This document shows, piece by piece, positions 9,119 through 17,800 of a stretch of 64,000 nucleotides of DNA. A program made the position numbers and the translations under genes. The stretch is taken from assembly GCF_017948455.1 (NCBI RefSeq), contig NZ_JAFFSU010000002.1:558001-622000 (forward strand). The letters run 5' to 3'. The notes below the pieces were generated by a model, which ran no database searches, was not told where the DNA came from, and saw nothing but the letters and a program-made list of their open reading frames with translations. The DNA comes from Streptomyces sp. GESEQ-4 (lineage in GTDB: Bacteria; Actinomycetota; Actinomycetes; Streptomycetales; Streptomycetaceae). Every line of letters begins with the position of its first letter. Positions within the stretch are counted from its first letter, which is position 1.

Positions 9119-9912
9119 CCCAGGCAGGGTCTAGGGTCTCATCGGCCGTGACATGTCGATCTTGTATGACCTGGACATTTGCTGTTTGTCTCACGGGATG
9201 CCGTACCGGCCGAGTCTCACTTCGGTGGCATTTCTTCGGTGGCGGTGCTTCTCCGCGGTCTCGTGTTCGCCTTGCTGGGCTGACCCCGTCCGGGGCGAGC
9301 CAGGCGCGGGATGCTCGGCCCGCTGTCGCGGCGGAGCGGGAGCCGGAGTCCAGTTGTGGAGCCAGGACCGGGCGTACCGGCGCCTCGTCAAACAACAGTG
9401 ATCACATAGGCGGGTTCTCGGATGGGTGCGTTGTCCCGAACCCGGGACCGGTCACGCCGTAGATGCTTGGGCAGCGTGAAGCAACGCGGGAGACGGCGGC
9501 GGACGGTGGCCGTCCCCGAACGCGACTCCGCGCACGTAGTACCGCCTGGTGTTCCGCTTCAGACCTTCGCAACACTGACTGTCCCGGCAGCGAACACTGG
9601 CTCTGACCTGTGGAAAAGAGCGATCTCGTGGGGTGGGAGGGTTGGGTTCCCGGAACTTCACGGCCGATCCCGCAGGGCGGGCACCCGGCGACAACGTCGT
9701 GCCCACCTGCGGACATCCCCGAGACCATGCAAATCCTGCGCGACCCCCAGTCACATGCGCCTCACACACCCCGAAAACCGCCAGCATCTCCGTCCTCCAC
9801 ATCAGCCGCTTCCGAGTCGCCTTCACGTGGCGTCCGGCGCGACCGGCCGGGCGGGGGCGTCTGCCCCCGCTGCCGGAGCGGCGTCCGGTGGGGGTCGCGG
9901 CGCATCTGCCGC
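9119..9912. other. About 800 bases without a recognisable gene
   Basis: Short frames exist on both strands but none has a convincing start site, codon pattern or family resemblance. The base composition and the lack of a long open frame differ from the flanks. Together with the pseudogenes that follow, this suggests decayed DNA rather than a regulatory region. No clear terminator follows the GH30 gene. Confidence 0.6.
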
Positions 9913-10420
9913 TTCAAGACGTCGCCACTACCACCTGTGCACTTGTCCCATCCGGGCCGGGCGAGACCTTCTGCCACCAGTCCAGGGGACAGCCTCTGAC
10001 GATGTAGCCGAAGGTGTGGAGGTGCATCGGTAGATCTTCTGACAACCACGCGGCGTTGCCGCTCGCTGATGCGATGCAGTGGGCCGTTCTTCCAACGTCG
10101 ATTCATGTCCGAATGGCACCTGGCACAGAGGGGAGGGGAAGGCACGCCTCCATGCAGCCTCTGGGACCGGTACTCGTAGACCTTCGCGACTTGCTTCCTG
10201 AGCTTCGGCCAGGCCCAATCGACTTGCGCGTAGACCTCGGGCCGCCCCGAAGGCGGTCCGGGGATGTGCGTCTTAACACAGGACAAGAATCGAGCAGTGG
10301 CTCTCACCACCCCTACAAGCTCTTGAGCTACTGCCTCCAGGTGGGCTTCGCCGCCCGCTTCAAGGAGCTGCGCCGCCAGAGTCGGCTTCTCCTGGAGGAA
10401 CAGTAACGGGTCAAATAACC
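9913..10420 (-). pseudogene. Frameshifted remnant of an Apea/HEPN-like protein gene
   Basis: Three pieces of one protein lie in order but in different frames. From about 10420 to 10165 the frame reads LQEKPTLAAQLLEAGG, then AKVYEYRSQRLHGG, which resembles the R-x-x-x-x-H core of HEPN domains (RSQRLHG). A short FPSPLCQVPFG piece follows in a second frame. From about 10095 to 9913 a third frame reads ASASGNAAWLSEDLPMHLHT and GYIVRGCPLDWWQ, like the C-terminal helix of these proteins, then a stop. I recognise this layout from actinobacterial HEPN-type hypothetical proteins; at least two frameshifts break it. HEPN domains are often RNases in defence or toxin systems, but this copy is dead. Confidence 0.65.
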
Positions 10421-10499
10421 ATGAACCTTTCCCGCAAGGGTGAGGAACGCTCGCTTCCGTCCTGAAAGATCCCAGGTAACTTGACCGAAAAGCGCTTCC

Positions 10500-10603
10500 T
10501 CCACCTGCCGATGGTCCCGCCACCTGCCACAACGCCTGTTACTGACGGGCAGGAACGGCCGCAGGCGTTCCGACTCCGCATCACTCAGATCACCCCGCCC
10601 CAT
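10500..10603 (-). mobile_element. Stub of an IS5-family transposase gene
   Basis: The frame from ATG 10603 starts MGRGDLSDAESERLRPFLP and continues through NRRCGRWRDHRQV. This is the characteristic N-terminus of IS5/IS112-type transposases of Streptomyces (normally SDAEWERL). After about 35 residues the similarity stops abruptly and the rest of the frame is unlike any transposase. The catalytic DDE part is absent, so this is a 5' fragment of an insertion sequence left next to the HEPN remnant. Neither element ends nor target duplications could be identified. Confidence 0.7.
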
Positions 10604-10658
10604 GACAGGAAGGACGACCCGGACACACGCCGGTCACAAGATCACACGAGCCCTGACC

Positions 10659-11132
10659 CTACTCCGCGATGAAAGGTGTATATCCAACCGGGACTTCGCT
10701 CACCTGAAGGTCGGAGAAGAGCAAGGTCAGGTTGTGTGCGTTGGTCTCAATGCGTACCTCGTGGAAGTCGATGCCGAGGGCGTTCGACCAGCGTCGGGTG
10801 GCCTCCGACTCGGGGAGGAGCTTGGCTCCCGGGTAAAGGCAGTGCCACTTCACGCCCCAGACGTATCCGTCGAGGTCGGCACCGGTTTCGTGGTCGATGA
10901 GCCGGTCGTCCAAGGAGACCCGCCAGGTCTCGGCCGGCACTGATGTCTCGCACCGCGCCTCAACGCAGTACCTGAAGAGATACCGCAGGTGGGACGGCGT
11001 GATGCCGGTACGGGGATCAGCCGTCGCGTAGACGATGACCTCGTAGTCGCGCATGTAGTTGGTGTATCCGTGGTGCACGACAGCGTGATCGAAGGTCTCA
11101 TCCAGCATCTGTTCAAGAACGGCAGCATCCAT
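10659..11132 (-). CDS. YxiG-like hypothetical protein
   Basis: 157 residues, intact, with AAGGG five bases before ATG 11132. The sequence resembles a conserved actinobacterial family I recall as YxiG-like. Features are an N-terminal helix (LDETFDHAVVHHGYTNYMRD), a GITPSHLRYLFR segment, DDRLIDHETGADLDGYVWGV, and a C-terminal DLTLLFSD-like strand before VPVGYTPF. There is no signal peptide or membrane segment. Family members are typically small cytoplasmic proteins of unknown function that often occur near polymorphic-toxin immunity genes. That link is known loosely and not shown here. It is flanked by pseudogenes on both sides, so it may itself be a passenger. Confidence 0.65.
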   Translation of the reverse strand: MDAAVLEQMLDETFDHAVVHHGYTNYMRDYEVIVYATADPRTGITPSHLRYLFRYCVEARCETSVPAETWRVSLDDRLIDHETGADLDGYVWGVKWHCLYPGAKLLPESEATRRWSNALGIDFHEVRIETNAHNLTLLFSDLQVSEVPVGYTPFIAE

Positions 11133-11261
11133 GCCGCCCTTCTACCTCACTCGGCGAGACCTTCGGCAACGAGATTCACGAGTGTCAGGCGCCGTTGCGT
11201 CAGAGATCGCCCGGACAAGTCCTAGGCGCCATGGTCACCAGCTCGCAGTGCGGGGAACCCC

Positions 11262-12003
11262 TTACTTGCGCAGGGCGAGGCGAACGGCGGCGCGGCTGAC
11301 GTGTGCACGGCCGGCGATGGCCTGTAGGGACAGGCCGTCCTTTCGTACCAGATCCGCCATTGGAGGGCGCGCCGGGCGGTGTTCTGGGTTTGGAGGAAGC
11401 GCGGAGGGCTCCAGTCGACGGGGTGTTCCGCGAGCAGGTAGCGGGCGTGGGCTGTGGTGGCGCCCAGGTCTTTCGCGAGACGGGCGATGGAGAAGGCTCC
11501 TGTCGGGGCGAGCCGTTGGACCTGGTCGGGCGTGATGCTGGACGGGTCCGGGCCAGGCAGAATCAGCTCTCCCATGAGGTGGCCGGGCAGTTGGGGACTC
11601 CACCGCGCCGGTTCGTCGAGACGGTGCGGGTCCAGGAGTTCAAGTGCCCGCTGGTACAGGAGGTCTGCTTCGGCGGGCAGCAGGTGCCAGCGGAAGCGCT
11701 GGCAGTAGCCGTAGTCGGCGGCGGTGGCCGGGGCGAGTGCCGGATGGGCGAGGCGGATGGTAGATCCGGTGAGGGTCTCGAAGAGCCAGCGTTGGGCGTG
11801 CAGGTGCGTGCCAGCCGGGTTGGAGCGCAGCGTCTTCTGCAGGCGCGTCCACCGCTGCCGGTCGAGGAACGTCTCGCGGGAGCCGAACAGGGCTCGCCGG
11901 CGGGCGTAGTCGATGGGCGAGCCGTGGACGTCAAGGTCGTCGGCCAGGGCGGTGATCACGTGCAGGACGTCGGCGCAGTCGTCGCGGCTGGTCAGGTCGG
12001 TCA
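11262..12003 (-). pseudogene. 5'-truncated, frameshifted TniQ-like/HTH protein
   Basis: From about 12003 the frame reads LTDLTSRDDCADV and continues through IDYARRRALFGSRETF, HAQRWLFETLTG and RRALQWRIWYER. The natural ending, KDGLSLQAIAGRAHVS plus AVRLALRK, an HTH-like tail, continues only in the next frame. The break is at the run GAAAGG near 11335-11342, consistent with a one-base loss. No start of its own precedes the homologous part: upstream it runs into the TetR gene. The layout of arginine-rich middle plus C-terminal HTH resembles TniQ-type transposition helpers. That family call is tentative; the broken state is clear. Confidence 0.6.
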
Positions 12004-12567
12004 GGAAGTTCGATCCGCGTCCTGTCGGCGAAGGCCCTCGAGGATGACGTTCATCAGAGGCCGTGCTGTTGGTTCCCATTCATCTCGGTCCAGTCGGCCG
12101 AGGTAGGCGATGAGTAGGAGGACTCCGCGGGCGTCCACGTCCGTGCGGATGGAACCAGCTGCTTTCCCGGCGTCCAGCAGGTGGCTGAGAGCGCCTTCGA
12201 TGGGGTTCTGGCTGTGGGCGACAAGGTCTTGCCACGCTGTCGGCTCGAGCACCGCCAGGACGCCGTACTTGATCTCGGCGTAGTCGATCACTCGGTCGAG
12301 CCAGTGACGCAAGGCTTCCACGGGCTCGTGTTCCGCCAGGAGAGCGGAGGCGGCGGTCACGAGTTCTTCGACGTCGCGCCGGTAGACCTCGGCGAGGAGC
12401 GCTTCGCGGTTGGGAAAGTTCCGATAGAGCGTTCCCTGTCCCACACCGGCGCGCTTGGCGATCTCCTTGAGGTGGACGTGGTCGGACTCGGCGAGGGCTG
12501 CGCGGGCGGCCTCCACGATGCGGGTCCGGTTCTGCGCCGCGTCCGGACGGCGTGCCGGTGTGTTCAT
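12001..12567 (-). CDS. TetR-family transcriptional repressor
   Basis: 188 residues. The N-terminal HTH reads LKEIAKRAGVGQGTLYRNFP, typical of TetR, with a ligand-binding region after residue 70 that resembles the SbtR-like C-terminal type. ATG 12567 follows AGGGG. It is divergent from an SDR gene, and the shared 95-base gap holds two palindromes suited to a TetR dimer, so it probably represses itself and the SDR. The last residues (RRQDADRTS) and the stop lie at the junction with the truncated TniQ-like remnant. The native C-terminus may therefore have been replaced, though the fold should be complete. Confidence 0.88.
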   Translation of the reverse strand: MNTPARRPDAAQNRTRIVEAARAALAESDHVHLKEIAKRAGVGQGTLYRNFPNREALLAEVYRRDVEELVTAASALLAEHEPVEALRHWLDRVIDYAEIKYGVLAVLEPTAWQDLVAHSQNPIEGALSHLLDAGKAAGSIRTDVDARGVLLLIAYLGRLDRDEWEPTARPLMNVILEGLRRQDADRTS

Positions 12568-12597
12568 AGGCGTCCCCTGACGTTCCGTCCATCACAA

Positions 12598-12645
12598 GTG
12601 GACACGAGTCCGGTAGGGTGGGTCACGCACCGGACACGTGTCCAC
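12598..12645. promoter_or_regulatory. Double TetR operator
   Basis: GGACACGTGTCC (12632-12643) is a perfect 12-base palindrome, and GGACACGAGTCC (12600-12611) is the same site with one change. The two wider 17-base halves, 12598-12614 and 12629-12645, are also inverted copies of each other with 16 of 17 matches. Centres are 32 bases apart, about three helical turns. TTTATC just after the right site could be the -10 of the SDR gene. Position and symmetry fit binding by the neighbouring TetR protein. Confidence 0.8.
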
Positions 12646-12662
12646 TTTATCTGGAGGCAGTA

Positions 12663-13406
12663 GTGCCCTCTCTTCATGACAAGATCGTCGCGGTCACCGG
12701 AGCAAGCGGCGGCATCGGCGAAGCCACGGCCCGTCTCCTCGCCCGGCGCGGTGCCGCAGTCGTCCTCGCAGCGCGCCGCAGCGAGCGCATCGGCGCCATA
12801 GCGCAGGAGGTCCGGGAGCAGGGCGGCCGTGCCGTCACGTGCGTCGTCGACGTCACCAAGGCCGAGGACCTGCAGCGCCTGGTCGCCACCACCATCGACC
12901 AGTACGGCCGTATCGACGTACTGGTGAACAACGCCGGCATCGCCCCGATCAGCCCGATGGCCGACCTCGACACCGAGAGTTGGTCGGCCATGATCGATGT
13001 CAACCTTCGCGGCATGCTCAACGGCGTCGCCGCCGCGCTGCCCGCCTTCCGCGAGCAAGGCTCGGGCCACCTGGTGAGCATCGTCTCCGTGGCCGGCCTG
13101 TCCGGCGTGTCCCCCTCGATGGCTGTCTACGCTGCGACCAAGAACGCGGTGCGTACCGTCCACGAGGGGCTGCGCGGGGAGTCCACCGACGGGGTGGTGC
13201 GCACGACAGCCATCTCGCCGGGATACATCCGCACCGAGCTCGCCGACTCCATGGCAGACCCGAACATCCGCGAGCAGACGCGCAAGAACATGGACGCGGT
13301 GGGCATCCCTCCGGCGGCGGTCGCCCGCGCGGTGGCCTTCGCCATCGAGCAGCCCAGCGACGTCGAGATCGGCGAGATCAACGTCCGCCCCACCGTCCAG
13401 GCGTGA
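12663..13406 (+). CDS. Short-chain dehydrogenase/reductase
   Basis: 247 residues from GTG 12663, chosen because GGAGG lies just upstream; the longer open frame would start inside the operator. Cofactor site TGASGGIGEA (residues 12-21), NNAG (89-92) and catalytic Ser142, Tyr156 and Lys160 in SVAG...YAATK are all present. Arg-rich AARRSER after the second strand suggests NADP(H). Clostest pattern is the classical SDR family acting on small alcohols or ketones. Divergence from a TetR gene suggests induction by a toxic or signalling compound that the enzyme reduces. Substrate unknown. Confidence 0.9.
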   Translation: MPSLHDKIVAVTGASGGIGEATARLLARRGAAVVLAARRSERIGAIAQEVREQGGRAVTCVVDVTKAEDLQRLVATTIDQYGRIDVLVNNAGIAPISPMADLDTESWSAMIDVNLRGMLNGVAAALPAFREQGSGHLVSIVSVAGLSGVSPSMAVYAATKNAVRTVHEGLRGESTDGVVRTTAISPGYIRTELADSMADPNIREQTRKNMDAVGIPPAAVARAVAFAIEQPSDVEIGEINVRPTVQA

Positions 13407-13635
13407 CACTTGCCGTCACCGGTCAAGTGAGACGGCCGCCAGCCGCTTGCACAACGCCGCTGTCTGGCCGGGCGTCCCGACGAGCAGAACACAACTCCGG
13501 ACCTGGCTCCCGGCCTCAACGGGAGCGGCGCCTCCCGGTGAAGTGAGTCATCGGTCGTGAGATTCGGCCACGGGATCTGAGATCCCACACAGAGGGCCGG
13601 CACACCGGCCCCCTCCACCGGGAACGAACCCGTGC
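13407..13635. other. Intergenic space between SDR and LacI genes
   Basis: No supported gene. An imperfect hairpin just after the SDR stop (ACTTGCCG, loop, CGGTCAAGT, about 13408-13428) could act as a weak terminator, though no T-run follows. The rest is plain GC-rich sequence up to the LacI promoter. Confidence 0.5.
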
Positions 13636-13668
13636 GGAAAATCGTTTTATGCGCAGCCGCGCTATACT
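13636..13668 (+). promoter_or_regulatory. Promoter and probable auto-operator of the LacI gene
   Basis: TATACT at 13663-13668 is a good -10 box. The -35 region overlaps GGAAAATCGTTTTA (13636-13649), an A-run/CG/T-run core like the sites at 18795 and 18911, here with one extra base between the half-sites. A repressor bound here would block its own promoter. Confidence 0.55.
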
Positions 13669-13724
13669 TGCGTCGCCCATGAGGACCACTGTCGTGCCTG
13701 GTCGCACGCGCTCATAGCGAGGGG

Positions 13725-14744
13725 GTGGACGCCATTTCGGCACGCCCCGCCCGCATCCAGGAGGTCGCCGCCGCGGCCGGCGTCTCGGTGTCCACGGTGT
13801 CGAACGTGCTCAACCGGCCCGAGCGGGTCAACGCCCAGACCGCCGAACGCGTCCGCAGTGTGATCGCGGCGCTCGACTACGTCCCCCATCCCGGCGCCTC
13901 CGGCCTGCGCAGCGGGCACTCGTCCTCGATCGGGCTGGTCCTGCCCGACGTGGCCAACTCCTTCTACGCGCGCATCGCACGGGGCGCCGCCGACGCGGCG
14001 TACGACCACGGCTATGCGCTCGTGCTCTGTCACAGCGGGGACGCGCCGGAGCGCGAACAGGGCTACTTCACCATGCTGGTCGAGCAGCGAGCCGTCGGCG
14101 TCGTGGTCGTGCCGCTCAGCGCCGACCCGGGACGGCTGACCCGGCTGCGTGATCGTGGCATCCCGCTGGTCCTGGCCGATCGCGCGATGCCGGAGCGGGA
14201 AGGCTGCTCCGCCTCCGTCGACGACATCGCCGGCGGGCGCATCGCCGTGCAGCACCTGCTGGACCGCGGGGCGCGGGACATCCTCGTCGTCAACGGAGAG
14301 CGCGGGATCCGCCAGTGCGCCGACCGCTACCAGGGCGCCCGGCAGGCGGTGCGCAGCCGACGGGAGGCGCGCTGTGACCAGGTCGTCGCCCAGGAGATGA
14401 CGGTGGCGTACGGCATGAAGATCGCGGACCAGCTCACCGACCTCCCCGACGGGGTCTTCTGCACCAACGACTTCCTCGCCGCGGGACTGTGCCGCGGACT
14501 GACCGACCGGGGCGTGCGCATCCCCGAGGACGTTCAGGTGGTCGGCTACGGCGACCTCGACATCGCGAGCTTCGGGGCGACGACCCTCACGACGGTCCGG
14601 CAGCCGGTCGAGGAGCTCGGCCGGGCGGCCGTCGAGATGCTGCTCGACGAGATCGAGGCCCGCGCCGAACACGTCCACGAAACCCGGGTGTTCGCGCCCG
14701 GCCTCGTCGTACGGGACTCGACGCTGCCGCCGGCCGACCTCTGA
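13725..14744 (+). CDS. LacI-family sugar-responsive repressor
   Basis: 339 residues. The LacI HTH is near the N-terminus (IQEVAAAAGVSVSTVSNVLN) followed by the hinge helix and a periplasmic-binding-like sensor domain (SIGLVLPDVANSFYARIARG, then the usual VDD and GYGDLDIASF segments). GTG 13725 has GAGGG almost abutting it, a tight spacing, so the exact start is less certain than the gene. It converges on the GH106-like gene. Operators of the right type lie at its own promoter and between the GH106-like and MFS genes. The likely inducer is a sugar released by that glycosidase. Confidence 0.9.
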   Translation: MDAISARPARIQEVAAAAGVSVSTVSNVLNRPERVNAQTAERVRSVIAALDYVPHPGASGLRSGHSSSIGLVLPDVANSFYARIARGAADAAYDHGYALVLCHSGDAPEREQGYFTMLVEQRAVGVVVVPLSADPGRLTRLRDRGIPLVLADRAMPEREGCSASVDDIAGGRIAVQHLLDRGARDILVVNGERGIRQCADRYQGARQAVRSRREARCDQVVAQEMTVAYGMKIADQLTDLPDGVFCTNDFLAAGLCRGLTDRGVRIPEDVQVVGYGDLDIASFGATTLTTVRQPVEELGRAAVEMLLDEIEARAEHVHETRVFAPGLVVRDSTLPPADL

Positions 14745-14850
14745 TCACGAGTGCGCGGTCGGCAGCGTCACCCGGTCCGGTACGGTGCGCGTCCGGCGGC
14801 GCCGGGCAGTGGCAGGCGTACGGCGCGCAGGACGCCTGGCCGACCGCCGG
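14745..14850 (-). pseudogene. Degraded second copy of the GH106-like gene's 3' end
   Basis: This short gap repeats two pieces of the neighbouring glycosidase gene. 14745-14785 resembles 14855-14895 (shared TGATCACG, CGCGGTC, TAGCGTCAC-like blocks), and 14786-14850 resembles about 14992-15057 (GGCGGCGCCGGGCA, GTACGGCGCGCAG, CGCCTGGCCGACC-type blocks). On the minus strand it encodes VGQASCAPYACH, then a shortened tail, against VGEAFCAPYRFA in the intact protein. About 95 bases between the pieces are missing. It is best read as the tail of a lost tandem paralogue. Confidence 0.7.
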
Positions 14851-14857
14851 CTGCTGA

Positions 14858-17800
14858 TCACGGGCCCGCGGTCCGTAGCGTCACAGGTCCCAGCAGACCC
14901 GACGGGAGCTGGGACGGGAAGGCCCAGGCGGTCGGTGTCGCCTCGGCAAGATACGGCGCCAGGGTGTTGTAGACGGTCACCTCGATCCGCACGGTACGGC
15001 TGGCGGCGCCGGGCAACGCGAAGCGGTACGGCGCGCAGAACGCCTCGCCGACCACCTCACCGTCCAGCGCGACCTCGACGCTGCCCCGCGCCCGCCCCAG
15101 ATCCAGCACCGGGTCCGGCCCCGGCGGCACATCGAGCACCCGCGCATAGGCCACGCCCCCGCTCCAACTGCCAAGTCCCCGCACGCCCCAGTCCCCGAGA
15201 GCCAGCGGCGCCGGCACCGTACGCACCCGCGCGGGCCCGCGCCACGCGGAGCCCGCGCGCAGGAGGGCCGTCGGCGCGGTGACGACCTCCAGCTCCGTGG
15301 GTTCCCCCAACGGCCGGTCCAGCGTGAGCACGTGGCCTTCGAGGGGGCGCTCCGCGCCGTTGCCGACCCGCACCCGCGCAGGAATCTCCAGCGGCAGATC
15401 GATCGAGACCGTGCCCGCGGGCACGGTGAACCGGAAGCGTTGCGCTGAGGCGTGCACGTCGTCGGTGGACCGCATGGGGGGCATGCGGCTGCCGAGCACC
15501 GGCGGGCCGCCGAGCCACTCGGTGTCCGGCAAGGGGTGCGACCGTACGGCGGCGTGGCAGTGCAGCAACTCACCGCGTCTGACGGTGTCTTCGACGGTAC
15601 GTCCGTGCCAGGCACCCGACTCCGCCTCCCAACCGGCGCCACTGACCAGTGCCGTCGACTGCGCCACCAGATCGACGAAGACCGCCTCCCGGTCGCCGTC
15701 GGTCACCACGTCGAGCACATGCTCGCCCGCCCCGAGCGCCACCTCGTGGCGGAAGAACATCGGCACAGCGCCCCAGTCCGCCTCGTAGTACTCCACCTTC
15801 TCCTGCCGCGCCACGACAGCGCCGTCGAGCAGCACGGTGACCGCCGCCGCGGCACCCACGACGAGCACCGCCCGCACTCCCTCCCGGGGCAGACGCAGCC
15901 GTGCGCGGTACGTCACCGGGCCGTCCGGCCCCACTCCGTCAGGCAGACGCATGAACCGCGGGCGCGCCGCGAATCCGTCCGGCTCTGACAGGCAGAAGTA
16001 GCTCCCGAGCGGTGTATCGGCGGCGGCCCCAATCGTCGACGGCCGGCCCTGGGCGCCGGACAGTTCGTACTCCAGCACATGGCGAGCGCGGGCCACCGTC
16101 ACCGCCGCGGAGGCCACATACCCGCGGCCCGTGTCCAGCAACTCGCCGTCCCACCAAACGCGCTTGACCGCCTCCGCGGCGACGTGCAGGTCGGCAGGTC
16201 CCCGGTGACCGGTCTCCACGATCGCCCGGACCCGGGCGACCGATCCGCCGCCGGGCACGGGGACGCGTACGAACTCCTCGTTCACCAGGCCCTTGGTGCC
16301 GAGCAGCCCGCCCGGCTCCGGGATCCCACGGCTCGACGAATACACCGCCACGTCCCACCCCGGCGCGAGGGGCAACTCGCCGTCCAGAACCCGCTTGACG
16401 GACTCGGCGTCCAGCGGCTCGGGGGCGTCGCCGGCGGGAACCGGCGGCAGGACGCGGACCCGGTTGCCGTAGGTGGCCCGCGTCCGCCGCCACACCGCGT
16501 CCGGCGCCTCGGTCTCCGTCCACGCCATGTCCCAGATCTGCGGCTCGGCCACGGACGACCCCGCGGGCAGCGCCAGGTCGCCCCACCGGTTGTCCATGGT
16601 GGGGATCAGGCGACCCTGCCAGCCGGCAGAGACATCGATGACCGCCTCGTCCGACCCCGGAGGTACGGCCGCGCGGCTCGTCGGCGGGCCTTCGCGCCAT
16701 ACGACGAGCACGGCGGGGGCGCCGTCCAGGCGTACCTCGATGGTCGACACGCCGTCCTCGGAGACGGTGACGTGTGCCGGGTTCCGGGTGCCGTTCGCCG
16801 GGTTCCAGACCTCGGCCTCGGCGACCGGGGTGCGCACGGTGACGGACGAGGTGCGGGCGTAGCGGGAGGGGTCGGTGGTGTGGTTCCGGGCGCCCCGTTC
16901 ACGTACGCAGGCGTCGGGGAAGGCCCCCGTCACCAGGGCGACCGCCGCGTTCCCCTTCCTCCTGACCAGCAGCGGCACGTCGCCGGTGGCATGTCCGGCC
17001 GAGTCGGCCACCGCCGCCGCGCCGGCCTCGGCGTCGCACACCCGCTCCAGCCGTGGATGGGACACCAGCGCCGCTACGACCGAGTCGTCACCGGCCACAC
17101 CGGCGGCCGTCGCCGGAGGCCGCCCCACGACCACGACCCGCCCGCCGGCATCGAGCAGTTCGGTCAGCCGGCGTGCCGTCTCCTCCTCCAGGACGCTCGC
17201 CGAAGGCAGCAGCACCGCGCTGTACGCCAGGTCCCTGATCCGCAGGGCGCCGTCGGCGGCCTTGGCGCGCTGGAGGGAGTCGTCGTCGACGACGTCGAAC
17301 GAGACGCGCCGCAGATCCAGTGCCCCTGCGCGGGGGCGCCGCCAGTCGTTGGTGCCGCACAGGTCCAGGTAGTGCCGCTGTGTCTCGTCGGCGTCGGCGT
17401 GCGGGGCGCCGAGCCAGCCGTCGCCGAAGTGGTGGACGGGCGCGTCCAGGGGGAGGAGGGACTGCATGGTGGCGGTGGGGTGCAGGACCGCCACGTCGGC
17501 CTCGTAGCTTCCCCAGGACATGATCGAGCAGATCCGGGCCACGGCCCGGGAGAAGGCCGGGTACTGCTTCCAGTACGGCTGTCGCCAGTCGGTGGAGGGC
17601 GGTGCCCACTCGAACCAGCCGCCCGCGGTGCCGAAGTAACTGGCGTGCGGGTTGTAGAGGTTGGCGCCGCTGCGCAGGAACGGCAGCAGCCAGTCGTAGG
17701 TGTCCTCCAGGGTGCCGCCCCAGCCGGAGGAGTGGAACGCCTCGATCCAGACGCGCTCGTGGCCGTAGAGGTGCGCCATCGAGGAGTGGACCTTGGCGTC

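Noticed and set aside
9119..9912. Small frames that might be genes or IS ends
   Set aside because: No start sites, family matches or inverted ends could be confirmed.
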